NCBI GenBank assembly: GCA_023434265.1
Contig: JAEYTA010000020.1
Coordinates: 1-5,527, forward strand
Length of the DNA stretch: 5,527 nucleotides
Origin: Pseudomonadota bacterium
GTDB lineage: Bacteria > Pseudomonadota > Alphaproteobacteria > Caulobacterales > Caulobacteraceae
Reading direction: 5' to 3'
Made by a program: the position numbers and the translations under genes. Positions 1 through 5,404 of the stretch are shown piece by piece. The notes below the pieces were generated by a model. It saw only the letters and a program-made list of their open reading frames with translations, had not been told where the DNA came from and ran no database searches. How positions within the stretch are numbered: the stretch's first letter is position 1; the number at the start of each line of letters is the position of its first letter.

Positions 1-272
1 GCGCTCTCCGGCGGCCCCTCGGGCGGGGCGGGATCGGCGACCGGCCCCGGCGGCGGCTCGGCCGGCGGCGGCGGCTCCGGGACCGGCGGCGGCTCCAGCT
101 CGATCAGGATCGGCGGCGGCGCCGAAAAGGCCGGTTCCGGCCCCCCGCGCGAGGCGGCGAACATGACCGGCAGCAGAATCAGGTGCGCCCCGAGGCTCAG
201 CGCCACGGCCGTCAGCCGCCTCCCGCGCCCGTTTCCGCCTCCGCCTGTCAGGTCGAACCGCATCGTCGCCAT
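1..272 (-). CDS. TonB-like energy transducer, N-terminal part (runs off the left edge)
   Basis: The minus strand is open from an ATG at 272 to the window edge, giving 90 complete codons with no stop. The product starts MATMRFDLTG, has a short basic stretch (GRGRR, about residues 16-20), then one hydrophobic segment (about residues 21-41, including LSLGAHLILLPVMF). After this it becomes extremely rich in proline and acidic residues (repeats such as EPPPVPEPPPP). An inner-membrane anchor followed by a periplasm-spanning Pro-rich linker is the hallmark of TonB-family proteins, which pass proton-motive-force energy from ExbB/ExbD to outer-membrane receptors. The diagnostic C-terminal TonB domain lies outside the window, so the family is inferred from architecture alone. 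A second in-frame ATG at 263 is possible, and neither start has a strong ribosome site. The gene is divergent from the OmpA-like lipoprotein gene, which also acts in the envelope. It could instead be another Pro-rich membrane-anchored protein. Confidence 0.6.
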   Translation of the reverse strand, partial: MATMRFDLTGGGGNGRGRRLTAVALSLGAHLILLPVMFAASRGGPEPAFSAPPPILIELEPPPVPEPPPPAEPPPGPVADPAPPEGPPES

Positions 273-483
273 GATGATCCGTCGCTCGCGTCAGGATCGT
301 GGCGCCGCCGCAAGGCATTGCAACAGCACAGTTTCACCTCATCGAAGATCAGCGTTCGCCCTGTATTACGGCCAAGCTGCCGAAATACGGATGCAACCCC
401 GCCATGACTTCGCCGTTTCGGCAAAGCTGACTGAGGGCTCGGGGATATCCGGGAGTGGCGTCCCGACGACGGAGAAGACTTTC
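273..483. promoter_or_regulatory. Divergent intergenic region with an 8-bp inverted repeat
   Basis: This 211-bp gap separates two genes that point away from each other, so it should hold both promoters. It is less GC-rich than its flanks. A perfect 8-bp inverted repeat, TGCCGAAA at 378-385 and TTTCGGCA at 416-423, is separated by 30 bases and could be an operator or a loose hairpin in the leader of the OmpA-like gene. I could not identify convincing -35/-10 pairs for either gene. Confidence 0.4.
471..475 (+). promoter_or_regulatory. Ribosome binding site that fixes the TTG start of the OmpA-like lipoprotein
   Basis: GGAGA lies 8 bases before the TTG at 484. The frame is open much further upstream, to an ATG at 163, but only the TTG start places a lipoprotein signal peptide at the N-terminus. 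This site therefore decides the gene's start. Confidence 0.75.
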
Positions 484-1035
484 TTGACCAGATCCACTCT
501 TTCCAGAGCCGCCATCGCCGGCGTGCTCCTCGCCACCGGCGTCGTCGCCAGCGGCTGCGCCAGCCATCGCTTCGTCCGCGACCAGGTCGAGGTCGTCGAC
601 ACCCGCGTCACCGGTGTCGAGGGCCTGGCCGGCCAGGCGCTCGAGCGCGCCAACGCCGCCCACAAGCTGGCCGAGGGCAAATTCCTCTACGAGGTCGTGC
701 TCTCGGACGATTCGGTGAAGTTCCCCACCGACCGCCACGCCCTGTCGCCCGAGGCCGAACAGCGCCTCGCCGAACTGGCCCAGCGCCTCAAGGCCGAGAA
801 CCGCAACGTCTACCTCGAGATCCAGGGCCACACCGACGCCACCGGCGACGAGGCCTACAACGAGGAGCTCGGCGAGGCCCGGGCCGAGGCGGTGCGCCGC
901 GCCCTCAGCCGCCAGGGCATCGCGCTCAACCGCATGGCCACCATCTCCTACGGCGAGGAGTCGCCGGTGGCGCCCAACGAGACGCCCGAGGGCCGCGCCC
1001 AGAACCGGCGCGTCTCGATCGTCGTCCTCGTCTGA
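484..1035 (+). CDS. OmpA-family peptidoglycan-associated lipoprotein
   Basis: The product is 183 aa and probably an outer-membrane lipoprotein that tethers the membrane to peptidoglycan. Starting at TTG 484, residues 1-24 form a signal peptide: RSTLSR as the basic end, then a hydrophobic core (AAIAGVLLATGVVA). A lipobox-like ASGC follows, with lipidated Cys25; Ala at position -3 is less usual than Leu or Val. Residues 30-65 are charged and look helical, possibly a coiled coil. The OmpA C-terminal domain spans about residues 67-183. It includes SVKFPTD (77-83), the GHTD motif (115-118) and QNRRVSI (173-179). Asp118 and Arg133 have the 15-residue spacing of the Asp/Arg pair that binds diaminopimelate in OmpA. 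The gene is probably monocistronic, since a strong hairpin follows and the next gene is 92 bp away. The family assignment is firm; the exact role (Pal-like or another stress lipoprotein) is open. Confidence 0.9.
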   Translation: MTRSTLSRAAIAGVLLATGVVASGCASHRFVRDQVEVVDTRVTGVEGLAGQALERANAAHKLAEGKFLYEVVLSDDSVKFPTDRHALSPEAEQRLAELAQRLKAENRNVYLEIQGHTDATGDEAYNEELGEARAEAVRRALSRQGIALNRMATISYGEESPVAPNETPEGRAQNRRVSIVVLV

Positions 1036-1058
1036 GGCGCGACGCCTGAAAAAAGCGA

Positions 1059-1087
1059 CGGGGGCCGGCGTTGACGCCGCGCCCCCG
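1059..1087. terminator. Strong GC stem-loop after the OmpA-like gene
   Basis: The sequence folds into about 12 base pairs: 1059-1065 with 1081-1087 and 1066-1070 with 1075-1079. There is a single bulged C at 1080 and a TTGA loop. It starts 23 bases after the stop of the OmpA-like gene. An A-run (1049-1054) precedes it on the plus strand, so on the minus strand the hairpin is followed by a T-run, the classic intrinsic-terminator shape. On the plus strand no T-run follows, so termination in that direction may be partial or factor-assisted. Confidence 0.55.
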
Positions 1088-1127
1088 CTCCGCTCCTGTG
1101 TCGGCCCGTTTTCCGCGTGAGCCGACC

Positions 1128-1898
1128 ATGACCGACGCCTCCACCGCCCCGCAGCCGCTGCGCTTCACCGACAATCCGATGAACCCGCTGGAGGTGGCGC
1201 TCTACGAGGGCCTCGCCGACCACACGAAGATGGGCGTGTTCGAGCGGCTGATGCTCGAGGCCGACCTCTACGCCGTGCCCGAGCCCGACAGCCCCGGCGG
1301 AACCCCCGGCGACGACGGCCCCAAGGTGCTCCGTCCGGGCGAGCAGCTGGTCCTGCGCGGCGTGGTGCTCAACGACGGCCGCAACACCGTCACCCTGTTC
1401 ACCGACCCGCGCCGCGCCACGCAGATGTTCGGCGAGGGCGCCCGCATCCTCGCCATGAAGGGCCGCAACCTGCTCGAGATCCTCAAGGACGCGGTGGTCC
1501 TGCTCAACCCGTCCGAGGGCAAGGGCCTGCTGCTCGACCCCGACCAGATCCGCGAGGTGCTGGCCCAGACCCCGGTCCCGACCACCCATGCGCGCCGCCC
1601 GACCGGCACGGTCGAGCTGGCCGACGTCCCCGAACCCCAGCACCCGGTCGCCCTCATCGGCCGCCTCAACGAGGCCTTCAAGGGCCTCGACGTCAAGGCC
1701 GCCTGGCTGGCCCGCGCCCGCTGGATGGAGGCCCGGATGATGGGCTGGCACCTCGACGTCCGCACCGACCAGCCCGCCGACGAGGTCGTCGCCCTGATCG
1801 AACGCGCGGTCCGCGGCCTGCAGTTCGGGCAGGAGGTGTTCGACGTGGCGGTGAGCCGGCCGGGCGGCGAGGACGGGGTCGGAGTGAAGGTGAAGTAA
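1128..1898 (+). CDS. SseB-family protein
   Basis: The product is 256 aa, of a size and two-part layout that fit the SseB family (enhanced serine sensitivity protein). The N-terminal domain covers about residues 18-136. It includes NPLEVALYEGLAD, LVLRGVVLNDGRNTVTLFTD, a segment from ATQMFGEG to ILAMKGRNLLE, and VVLLNPSEGKGLLLDPDQI. The C-terminal domain covers about residues 157-250 (HPVALIGRLNEAFKGLDVKAA and a final segment with two helices). E. coli SseB was named because its overproduction makes cells sensitive to serine, and its biochemical role is not known. No signal peptide or membrane segment is visible, so it is probably cytoplasmic. I chose the ATG at 1128, with GTGAG at 1117-1121 in front. 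The in-frame TTG at 1071 falls in the loop of the preceding hairpin and would add a basic, Pro-rich tail atypical of the family. The gene looks like part of the resident chromosome. Confidence 0.8.
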   Translation: MTDASTAPQPLRFTDNPMNPLEVALYEGLADHTKMGVFERLMLEADLYAVPEPDSPGGTPGDDGPKVLRPGEQLVLRGVVLNDGRNTVTLFTDPRRATQMFGEGARILAMKGRNLLEILKDAVVLLNPSEGKGLLLDPDQIREVLAQTPVPTTHARRPTGTVELADVPEPQHPVALIGRLNEAFKGLDVKAAWLARARWMEARMMGWHLDVRTDQPADEVVALIERAVRGLQFGQEVFDVAVSRPGGEDGVGVKVK

Positions 1899-1940
1899 GG
1901 GGCGGCCACAAATCGGACCGGTTGAGCCGACACAAGCGCG

Positions 1941-1955
1941 CCTACTGCCGGTAGG
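1941..1955. promoter_or_regulatory. Operator-like 15-bp imperfect palindrome upstream of the methyltransferase gene
   Basis: CCTACTGCCGGTAGG is symmetrical around position 1948 except for one pair, and GTAGGTAG repeats its right half. It lies just upstream of the candidate dcm promoter and 75 bp before the GTG start, a fitting place for a regulator to bind. It could equally be a short hairpin or chance in GC-rich DNA. Confidence 0.3.
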
Positions 1956-1962
1956 TAGCTGG

Positions 1963-1991
1963 TTGTTCGCGACTTGTTCTCCTGGCAGAAT
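1963..1991 (+). promoter_or_regulatory. Candidate dcm promoter containing a CCTGG site
   Basis: TTGTTC (1963-1968) and CAGAAT (1986-1991), with a 17-base spacer, resemble a -35/-10 pair, though the -35 is weak. A CCTGG sequence (1981-1985), the predicted target of the methyltransferase encoded just downstream, lies inside the spacer next to the -10. If the promoter call is right, methylation or binding by the enzyme could feed back on its own transcription. Confidence 0.3.
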
Positions 1992-2029
1992 CTCCCCAGT
2001 CTGCCACCCTCGGAGCGCGCGGAATCACC

Positions 2030-3223
2030 GTGTCGGAGTATGCCCTTATGGTGAAACAGGCCGGCCAGGCCGTGGCCGACGAGGCAGTTCAGCGCGGCCT
2101 CATCCCGGGGCCCGCACCCGCCCCCCAGCCGAACCTGACGCTTGTCCGGGGTGGCAAGGATCACGCGCCGGCCGACTTCACGTTTATCGACCTGTTCGCC
2201 GGCATCGGCGGCTTGCGGCTCGGCTTCGAGTCCATCGGCGGCCGCTGCGTCTTCACGTCCGAATGGGACAAGTACAGCCAGAAGACCTACCGGGCGAATT
2301 TCCCAGGCGACGACCACGACATCAACGGCGACATCACCAAGGTCGACGTCGCCGACATCCCGCCTCATGACGTGCTGCTCGCCGGCTTCCCGTGCCAGCC
2401 CTTCTCGATCGCCGGGGTGTCGAAGAAGAACGCTCTCGGGCGCGCCCACGGCTTCGCCGACGCGACCCAGGGCACCCTGTTCTTCGACGTGGCGCGCATT
2501 ATCGCCCACCACCGTCCGGCGGCCTTCCTGCTGGAGAACGTCCGCAACCTTGTCAGTCACGACAAGGGGCGCACCTTCCAGACCATCAAGAACGTGCTGA
2601 CCGAGGAACTCGGCTACACGGTCGATTTCCGCATCATCGACGGCCGCCACTGGACGCCCCAGCATCGGGAGCGGATTTTCATCGTCGGTTTCCGCGATGA
2701 CCAGGGCTTCCGCTTCGCCGACATGAAGATTCCGGACGCGGCCCCGAAGCTTGAAGCGATCCTGCACCCTGGCGACGGCTCGGAAGCGCCTGACCAGCGC
2801 TTCACGGTCGGTAATTCGGGTCGCGTCGCGGACAAGTACACCCTGACCGACCATCTCTGGAACTACCTCCAGCGGTACAAGGAGAAGCACCAGGCCGCCG
2901 GCAACGGCTTCGGGTTCGGCCTGGTCGGCCCGGAGGACGTCGCCCGCACCCTGTCCGCCCGTTACTTCAAGGACGGCTCGGAGATTCTCGTGAAGCAGGA
3001 GGAGGGGAGGAACCCCCGCCGGCTGACGCCCCGCGAATGCGCGCGTCTGATGGGCTTCGACTCCCCGCGCGGAGGCGACTTCGTTATCCCCGTGTCCGAC
3101 ACCCAAGCCTATCGCCAGTTCGGAAATTCTGTTGTGGTGCCGGCCGTGAAAGCCGTCGCCGAACACATGAAGCCGCACCTGTTCGCCGCTCTCGGAAAAC
3201 GGCCGAAGGCGGCGGTTGGCTGA
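2030..3223 (+). CDS. dcm: Dcm-type DNA (cytosine-5)-methyltransferase
   Basis: The product transfers a methyl group from S-adenosylmethionine to carbon 5 of cytosine in DNA. It is 397 aa from GTG 2030, with GGAA five bases upstream. An ATG at 2048 is a possible alternative, with GGAG ten bases ahead. The conserved motifs occur in order: I, DLFAGIGG (54-61, cofactor binding); IV, GFPCQPFS (119-126, with catalytic Cys122); VI, ENV (169-171); VIII, QHRER (211-215); IX, RRLTPRECARLMGF (330-343); X, QFGNSVVVP (363-371). The target-recognition region (about 225-328) contains HQAAGNGFGFGLV and TLSARYFKDGSEIL. From memory these closely resemble the corresponding region of E. coli Dcm, which modifies the inner C of CCWGG, so that specificity is a reasonable inference. 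The N-terminus is shorter than that of Dcm (472 aa). The gene overlaps vsr by 8 bp, implying coupled translation. Confidence 0.95.
   Translation: MSEYALMVKQAGQAVADEAVQRGLIPGPAPAPQPNLTLVRGGKDHAPADFTFIDLFAGIGGLRLGFESIGGRCVFTSEWDKYSQKTYRANFPGDDHDINGDITKVDVADIPPHDVLLAGFPCQPFSIAGVSKKNALGRAHGFADATQGTLFFDVARIIAHHRPAAFLLENVRNLVSHDKGRTFQTIKNVLTEELGYTVDFRIIDGRHWTPQHRERIFIVGFRDDQGFRFADMKIPDAAPKLEAILHPGDGSEAPDQRFTVGNSGRVADKYTLTDHLWNYLQRYKEKHQAAGNGFGFGLVGPEDVARTLSARYFKDGSEILVKQEEGRNPRRLTPRECARLMGFDSPRGGDFVIPVSDTQAYRQFGNSVVVPAVKAVAEHMKPHLFAALGKRPKAAVG
3205..3209 (+). promoter_or_regulatory. Ribosome binding site for vsr inside the dcm 3' end
   Basis: GAAGG lies 6 bases before the TTG at 3216, within the last codons of dcm. 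It supports a TTG start that overlaps the dcm stop. The next in-frame start, ATG 3252, would remove the family's conserved N-terminal residues. Confidence 0.55.
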
Positions 3224-3671
3224 CGTCGTCGACCCGGCGACGCGCAGCCGGATGATGTCCGGCATCCGGGGCAAGAACACGAAGCCGGAACTGCTCATCC
3301 GCAAGGCGCTCCACGCCCGCGGCTTTCGCTATCGCCTGCACTGCGATCTTCCTGGCAAGCCGGACATCTGCCTGCCCAAGCACCGCGCCGTGATTTTCGT
3401 CCACGGCTGCTTCTGGCACGGCCACGACTGCCATCTGTTCAAGTGGCCCGGCACCCGGCCGGAGTTCTGGCGCGCCAAGATCGAACGCAACCGGGCGGTG
3501 GATGCGGCGGCGGAGCAAGCGCTGGAGGCGGCGGGGTGGCGGGTGGCGGTGGTGTGGGAGTGCGCGCTGAAGGGCAGAGAGCGCCAGCCCGTCGCGGCAA
3601 TCACGGACCAGTTGGCGGACTGGCTTTCAGGCGACAATGCGTTCCTTCGGGTTCCTAGCGGAACGCCCTGA
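3216..3671 (+). CDS. vsr: Very short patch repair endonuclease Vsr
   Basis: The product nicks DNA 5' of the T in T:G mismatches that arise when 5-methylcytosine deaminates, so DNA polymerase I can restore the C. It is 151 aa from TTG 3216, close to the 156 aa of E. coli Vsr, and begins MADVVDPATRSRMM, much like MADVHDKATRSKNM. Residues matching the E. coli active site are Asp50 (in PGKPDI), His63 and His68 (in HGCFWHGHDC). Phe66 and Trp67 match the aromatic residues that wedge into the mismatch. Cys65, His70, Cys72 and Cys116 (in VWECALKG) match the structural zinc ligands. The protein looks complete and active. Translation is probably coupled to dcm through the 8-bp overlap, which keeps repair in step with methylation. 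Its last 17 bases overlap the end of the convergent nuclease gene. Vsr homologues linked to a 5mC methyltransferase are common in restriction-modification loci. Confidence 0.95.
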   Translation: MADVVDPATRSRMMSGIRGKNTKPELLIRKALHARGFRYRLHCDLPGKPDICLPKHRAVIFVHGCFWHGHDCHLFKWPGTRPEFWRAKIERNRAVDAAAEQALEAAGWRVAVVWECALKGRERQPVAAITDQLADWLSGDNAFLRVPSGTP

Positions 3672-4593
3672 CCCCTGACCGGCAAAACTCCCGCATATCC
3701 GATCCGAGCCGGTTCAAGGGGCGGTAAAAGACACCGCCTTGGGCGTTCTGACGCTGACGCGTGGCCGCATCCAACGCTTGATAGGTCGTTTCCGGCAGGT
3801 AAATTGCGGAGGCGTTAGTCCCGAGCAGTTGGCTGGTTCTATTGGCATTGAACTCCGACGCCTTGTTGAAAAATCCGACCCCGATCTTCGGCGTGTTGCA
3901 GTCTTGAAGCCCACGCAAAAGGCGTTCGCGCGCTCCGTAGCTCTTGATCTCCACATTCAGCACCTGCGGGGGATTGAGATCGGGAGCCGCAATCTGGACG
4001 TCCGCATTCCCCTCCGTACCGGTCCGCAGCGCCTTCACCTGCTCCGATTTCAATGCTTCTCGCACCAAGCCTTCATTCAGGCTGCCCGCTCGTGAAACCA
4101 GTCCGGCGGACGCCGCCTTTGCGAATTGCTCATAGGGCCCGGTGAGAAATTCGATGAGTTGTTCCTCGCCCAAGACGCGGAGTTCTCCTCCGTCGGTGAG
4201 GGTCTCCCGGATGAACCGCCGCAGGCGGGGTGCCCGGACTTCGTTCACCAACTCGGAACAGTACCGGTTCGCCAAGCTCAAGTTGTTTGCAGCAATATCG
4301 CTACCCAAACGGAACTTCACGATGGCCATTACAGCATCGGTCCCTGGGAGGTACCCTTCGGTCAGGCTTATCAGCCGGGGGAACCGGCTGAACAGGAGGT
4401 CGAGGGCCTTCTTCTGAGTAGCGGACACCTCATGCAGGTCGAGTAACCGTCCCGGCTCAAGAGCAAGAACGTCGCTTGCGATTTGCTTCGCAGCCCGCCC
4501 CCGCGACGCCGCCGCTCGTGCAGACTCGACGCCAAGAAAGGTCCCGGCTGCGTCGTCGGTCAGCTGGATGAAGTCCGATAGATCAGCAGTCAT
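3655..4593 (-). CDS. Putative PD-(D/E)XK restriction endonuclease partnered with Dcm
   Basis: The product is a 312-aa soluble protein of a family I do not recognise. I infer it is the cleaving enzyme of the dcm-vsr locus. Residues 1-170 are mostly helical-looking, with no motif I can name. Residues 172-217 read like a nuclease core: Glu174 in LNEGLVREAL, Asp198 in GNADVQI, then Glu215 and Lys217 in LNVEIKSYG, the D...E-x-K arrangement of PD-(D/E)XK enzymes. After this come ARERLLRGL (221-229), a beta-like PKIGVGFFN (235-243) and AIYLPETTYQALD (263-275). No signal peptide or membrane segment is seen. I chose ATG 4593, with GGGGGA four bases upstream on the minus strand. A GTG at 4695 would add 34 residues with no ribosome site. 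A hand count of 4261-4320 gives 30/60 G+C, against 47/60 for 841-900, which suggests acquired DNA. Alternatives are a DNA-repair nuclease or another defence nuclease. Confidence 0.65.
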   Translation of the reverse strand: MTADLSDFIQLTDDAAGTFLGVESARAAASRGRAAKQIASDVLALEPGRLLDLHEVSATQKKALDLLFSRFPRLISLTEGYLPGTDAVMAIVKFRLGSDIAANNLSLANRYCSELVNEVRAPRLRRFIRETLTDGGELRVLGEEQLIEFLTGPYEQFAKAASAGLVSRAGSLNEGLVREALKSEQVKALRTGTEGNADVQIAAPDLNPPQVLNVEIKSYGARERLLRGLQDCNTPKIGVGFFNKASEFNANRTSQLLGTNASAIYLPETTYQALDAATRQRQNAQGGVFYRPLNRLGSDMREFCRSGVRAFR

Positions 4594-4703
4594 AAGTTCC
4601 CCCGTGCACCGACGCTGTGCAGTAGCATGGATCGGTTCCCGCAACGCTAAGGTCGTGTCCACTCCAGCGTGCGTGCGGTTCACAGTCCGCCCCACACCCC
4701 TCC

Positions 4704-4792
4704 ACCATACTTCGCATGGTCCCCCTCCCCACTGCGTGGGGAGGCGTGTGGTGTGCGCTTCACCTCCCCATGAGCGCAGGCGAATGGGGAGG
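4704..4792. repeat. Double-hairpin palindromic repeat (CCTCCCC/GGGGAGG type)
   Basis: Two adjacent stem-loops use nearly the same arms. CCTCCCCAC (4724-4732) pairs with GTGGGGAGG (4736-4744) over a 3-base loop. CCTCCCCAT (4763-4771) pairs with ATGGGGAGG (4784-4792) over a 12-base loop. A small ACCAT/ATGGT pair (4704-4708 and 4716-4720) lies just ahead. Since left and right arms are interchangeable, alternative larger folds are possible. The layout resembles the dispersed extragenic palindromes common in Caulobacterales genomes; that resemblance is from memory. Confidence 0.6.
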
Positions 4793-4878
4793 ACCGATCG
4801 GCGCGTAGTGACGATCAGGAGGGGGCAGCGCCGGCGGCGGGAGCAGAATCCGGACCACCGGCGCCCGCGACCGGCGCC

Positions 4879-5059
4879 GCTGGTTCATCGCAACGGACAC
4901 CAAGGACCACAAAGGACACGACGGGAGCGCGCTTGCCCGATCGGCCGCGGGCCGCAGGCCCGCAATCAGAATCGAAGGCGTCGTCCTGCGGGCGCCGCAG
5001 AAGGCGCCGGCTCCGTCGTGTCCTTCGTGAACCCCTTCGTGCCCTTCGCGTGAACCAGC
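4879..5059. repeat. 181-bp imperfect inverted-repeat element with internal hairpins
   Basis: The outer ends match exactly (GCTGGTTCA at 4879-4887, its complement at 5051-5059). The inner arms 4908-4927 and 5011-5029 match over about 19 positions, with one substitution and one extra base. The interior contains two more perfect hairpins: GCGGGCC/GGCCCGC (4947-4963) and CTGCGG/CCGCAG (4986-5000). The whole could fold into one branched structure. The arm motif built on CACGAAGGACACGACGG-like runs looks like a dispersed intergenic repeat rather than a gene; a structured RNA or a small non-autonomous mobile element is also possible. Confidence 0.6.
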
Positions 5060-5116
5060 GGCCTCACCCCCGCGCCGCCGCAGGCCAACCGGTCACCTCC
5101 CACGCCCCCACACACA

Positions 5117-5252
5117 CCGTCACCCTCGGGCTTGACCCGAGGGCCGGACGTTCCGCCGCTCGGATCGCGGGAATGGTCCGAGATCGCAGGGCCGTCACCG
5201 ACATCTGAGCCGCCCCGACCTCCGGCCCTCGGGTCGAGCCCGAGGGTGACGG
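5117..5252. repeat. Inverted pair of 32-bp palindromic units (REP/BIME-like)
   Basis: The 32 bases at 5117-5148 are the reverse complement of 5221-5252 with a single mismatch (T at 5133 against C expected). Each arm is itself palindromic, with CCCTCGGG and CCCGAGGG around a 5-base loop (5123-5130 and 5136-5143 in the left arm). The 72-base centre contains a weaker CTCGGA/TCCGAG pair (5159-5164 and 5177-5182). Two palindromic units in opposite orientation are the layout of REP doublets, which are spread by RAYT transposases in many genomes; no such transposase is in this window. Confidence 0.8.
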
Positions 5253-5281
5253 AGCTTGAAGGAAGGGGTGCGGAAGGCCCC

Positions 5282-5297
5282 CTCCCGGCGCCGGGAG
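5282..5297. repeat. Perfect 16-bp palindrome
   Basis: CTCCCGGCGCCGGGAG reads identically on both strands. It has no unpaired loop, so it is less suited to a terminator hairpin than to a protein-binding or recombination site. It falls between the 32-bp repeat pair and a less GC-rich stretch (5298-5360). No adjacent gene suggests a regulator. Confidence 0.5.
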
Positions 5298-5404
5298 TTA
5301 ATGTTTGGACTTCACAATTCCGCCCCCTCGCCCTCTGCGATTTCAACGGCTTGTCAAAAAGGCAGCGTCCCAAACGCACCGGGGATAGAACCGCCCTTAC
5401 GCTC

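Noticed and set aside
163..483. Upstream extension of the OmpA-like reading frame to an ATG at 163
   Set aside because: It overlaps the TonB-like gene on the other strand, would bury the signal peptide in the protein interior, and has no ribosome site. TTG 484 has GGAGA at the right distance.
1071..1127. TTG start giving SseB 19 extra residues
   Set aside because: The TTG lies in the loop of a strong hairpin and the added residues are basic and Pro-rich, unlike the family.
948..1751. 267-codon minus-strand frame opposite sseB
   Set aside because: It is a shadow of the SseB coding frame, low in complexity and rich in Gly, Val and His.
1268..3304. Long 678-codon open frame on the minus strand opposite sseB, dcm and vsr
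   Set aside because: It spans two real genes and their intergenic gap. Long antisense frames are expected in high-GC coding DNA, and its protein has no recognisable pattern.
1896..3724. Shared 9-bp AAGGGGCGG at 1896-1904 and near 3716 as possible attachment repeats
   Set aside because: It is short for GC-rich DNA, and the second copy lies inside the nuclease gene, so it cannot mark an island boundary.
3739..4446. Several plus-strand frames opposite the nuclease gene
   Set aside because: The minus-strand frame has a coherent protein with nuclease motifs, a ribosome site and a stop overlapping vsr. The plus-strand products look random.
4704..5252. Repeats considered as a CRISPR array
   Set aside because: The repeats are inverted, of different types and unevenly spaced, with no regular spacers and no cas genes.
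4568..5379. Open frames on both strands through the right-hand repeats
   Set aside because: They run through inverted repeats, are Arg/Pro/Gly-rich and lack ribosome sites.
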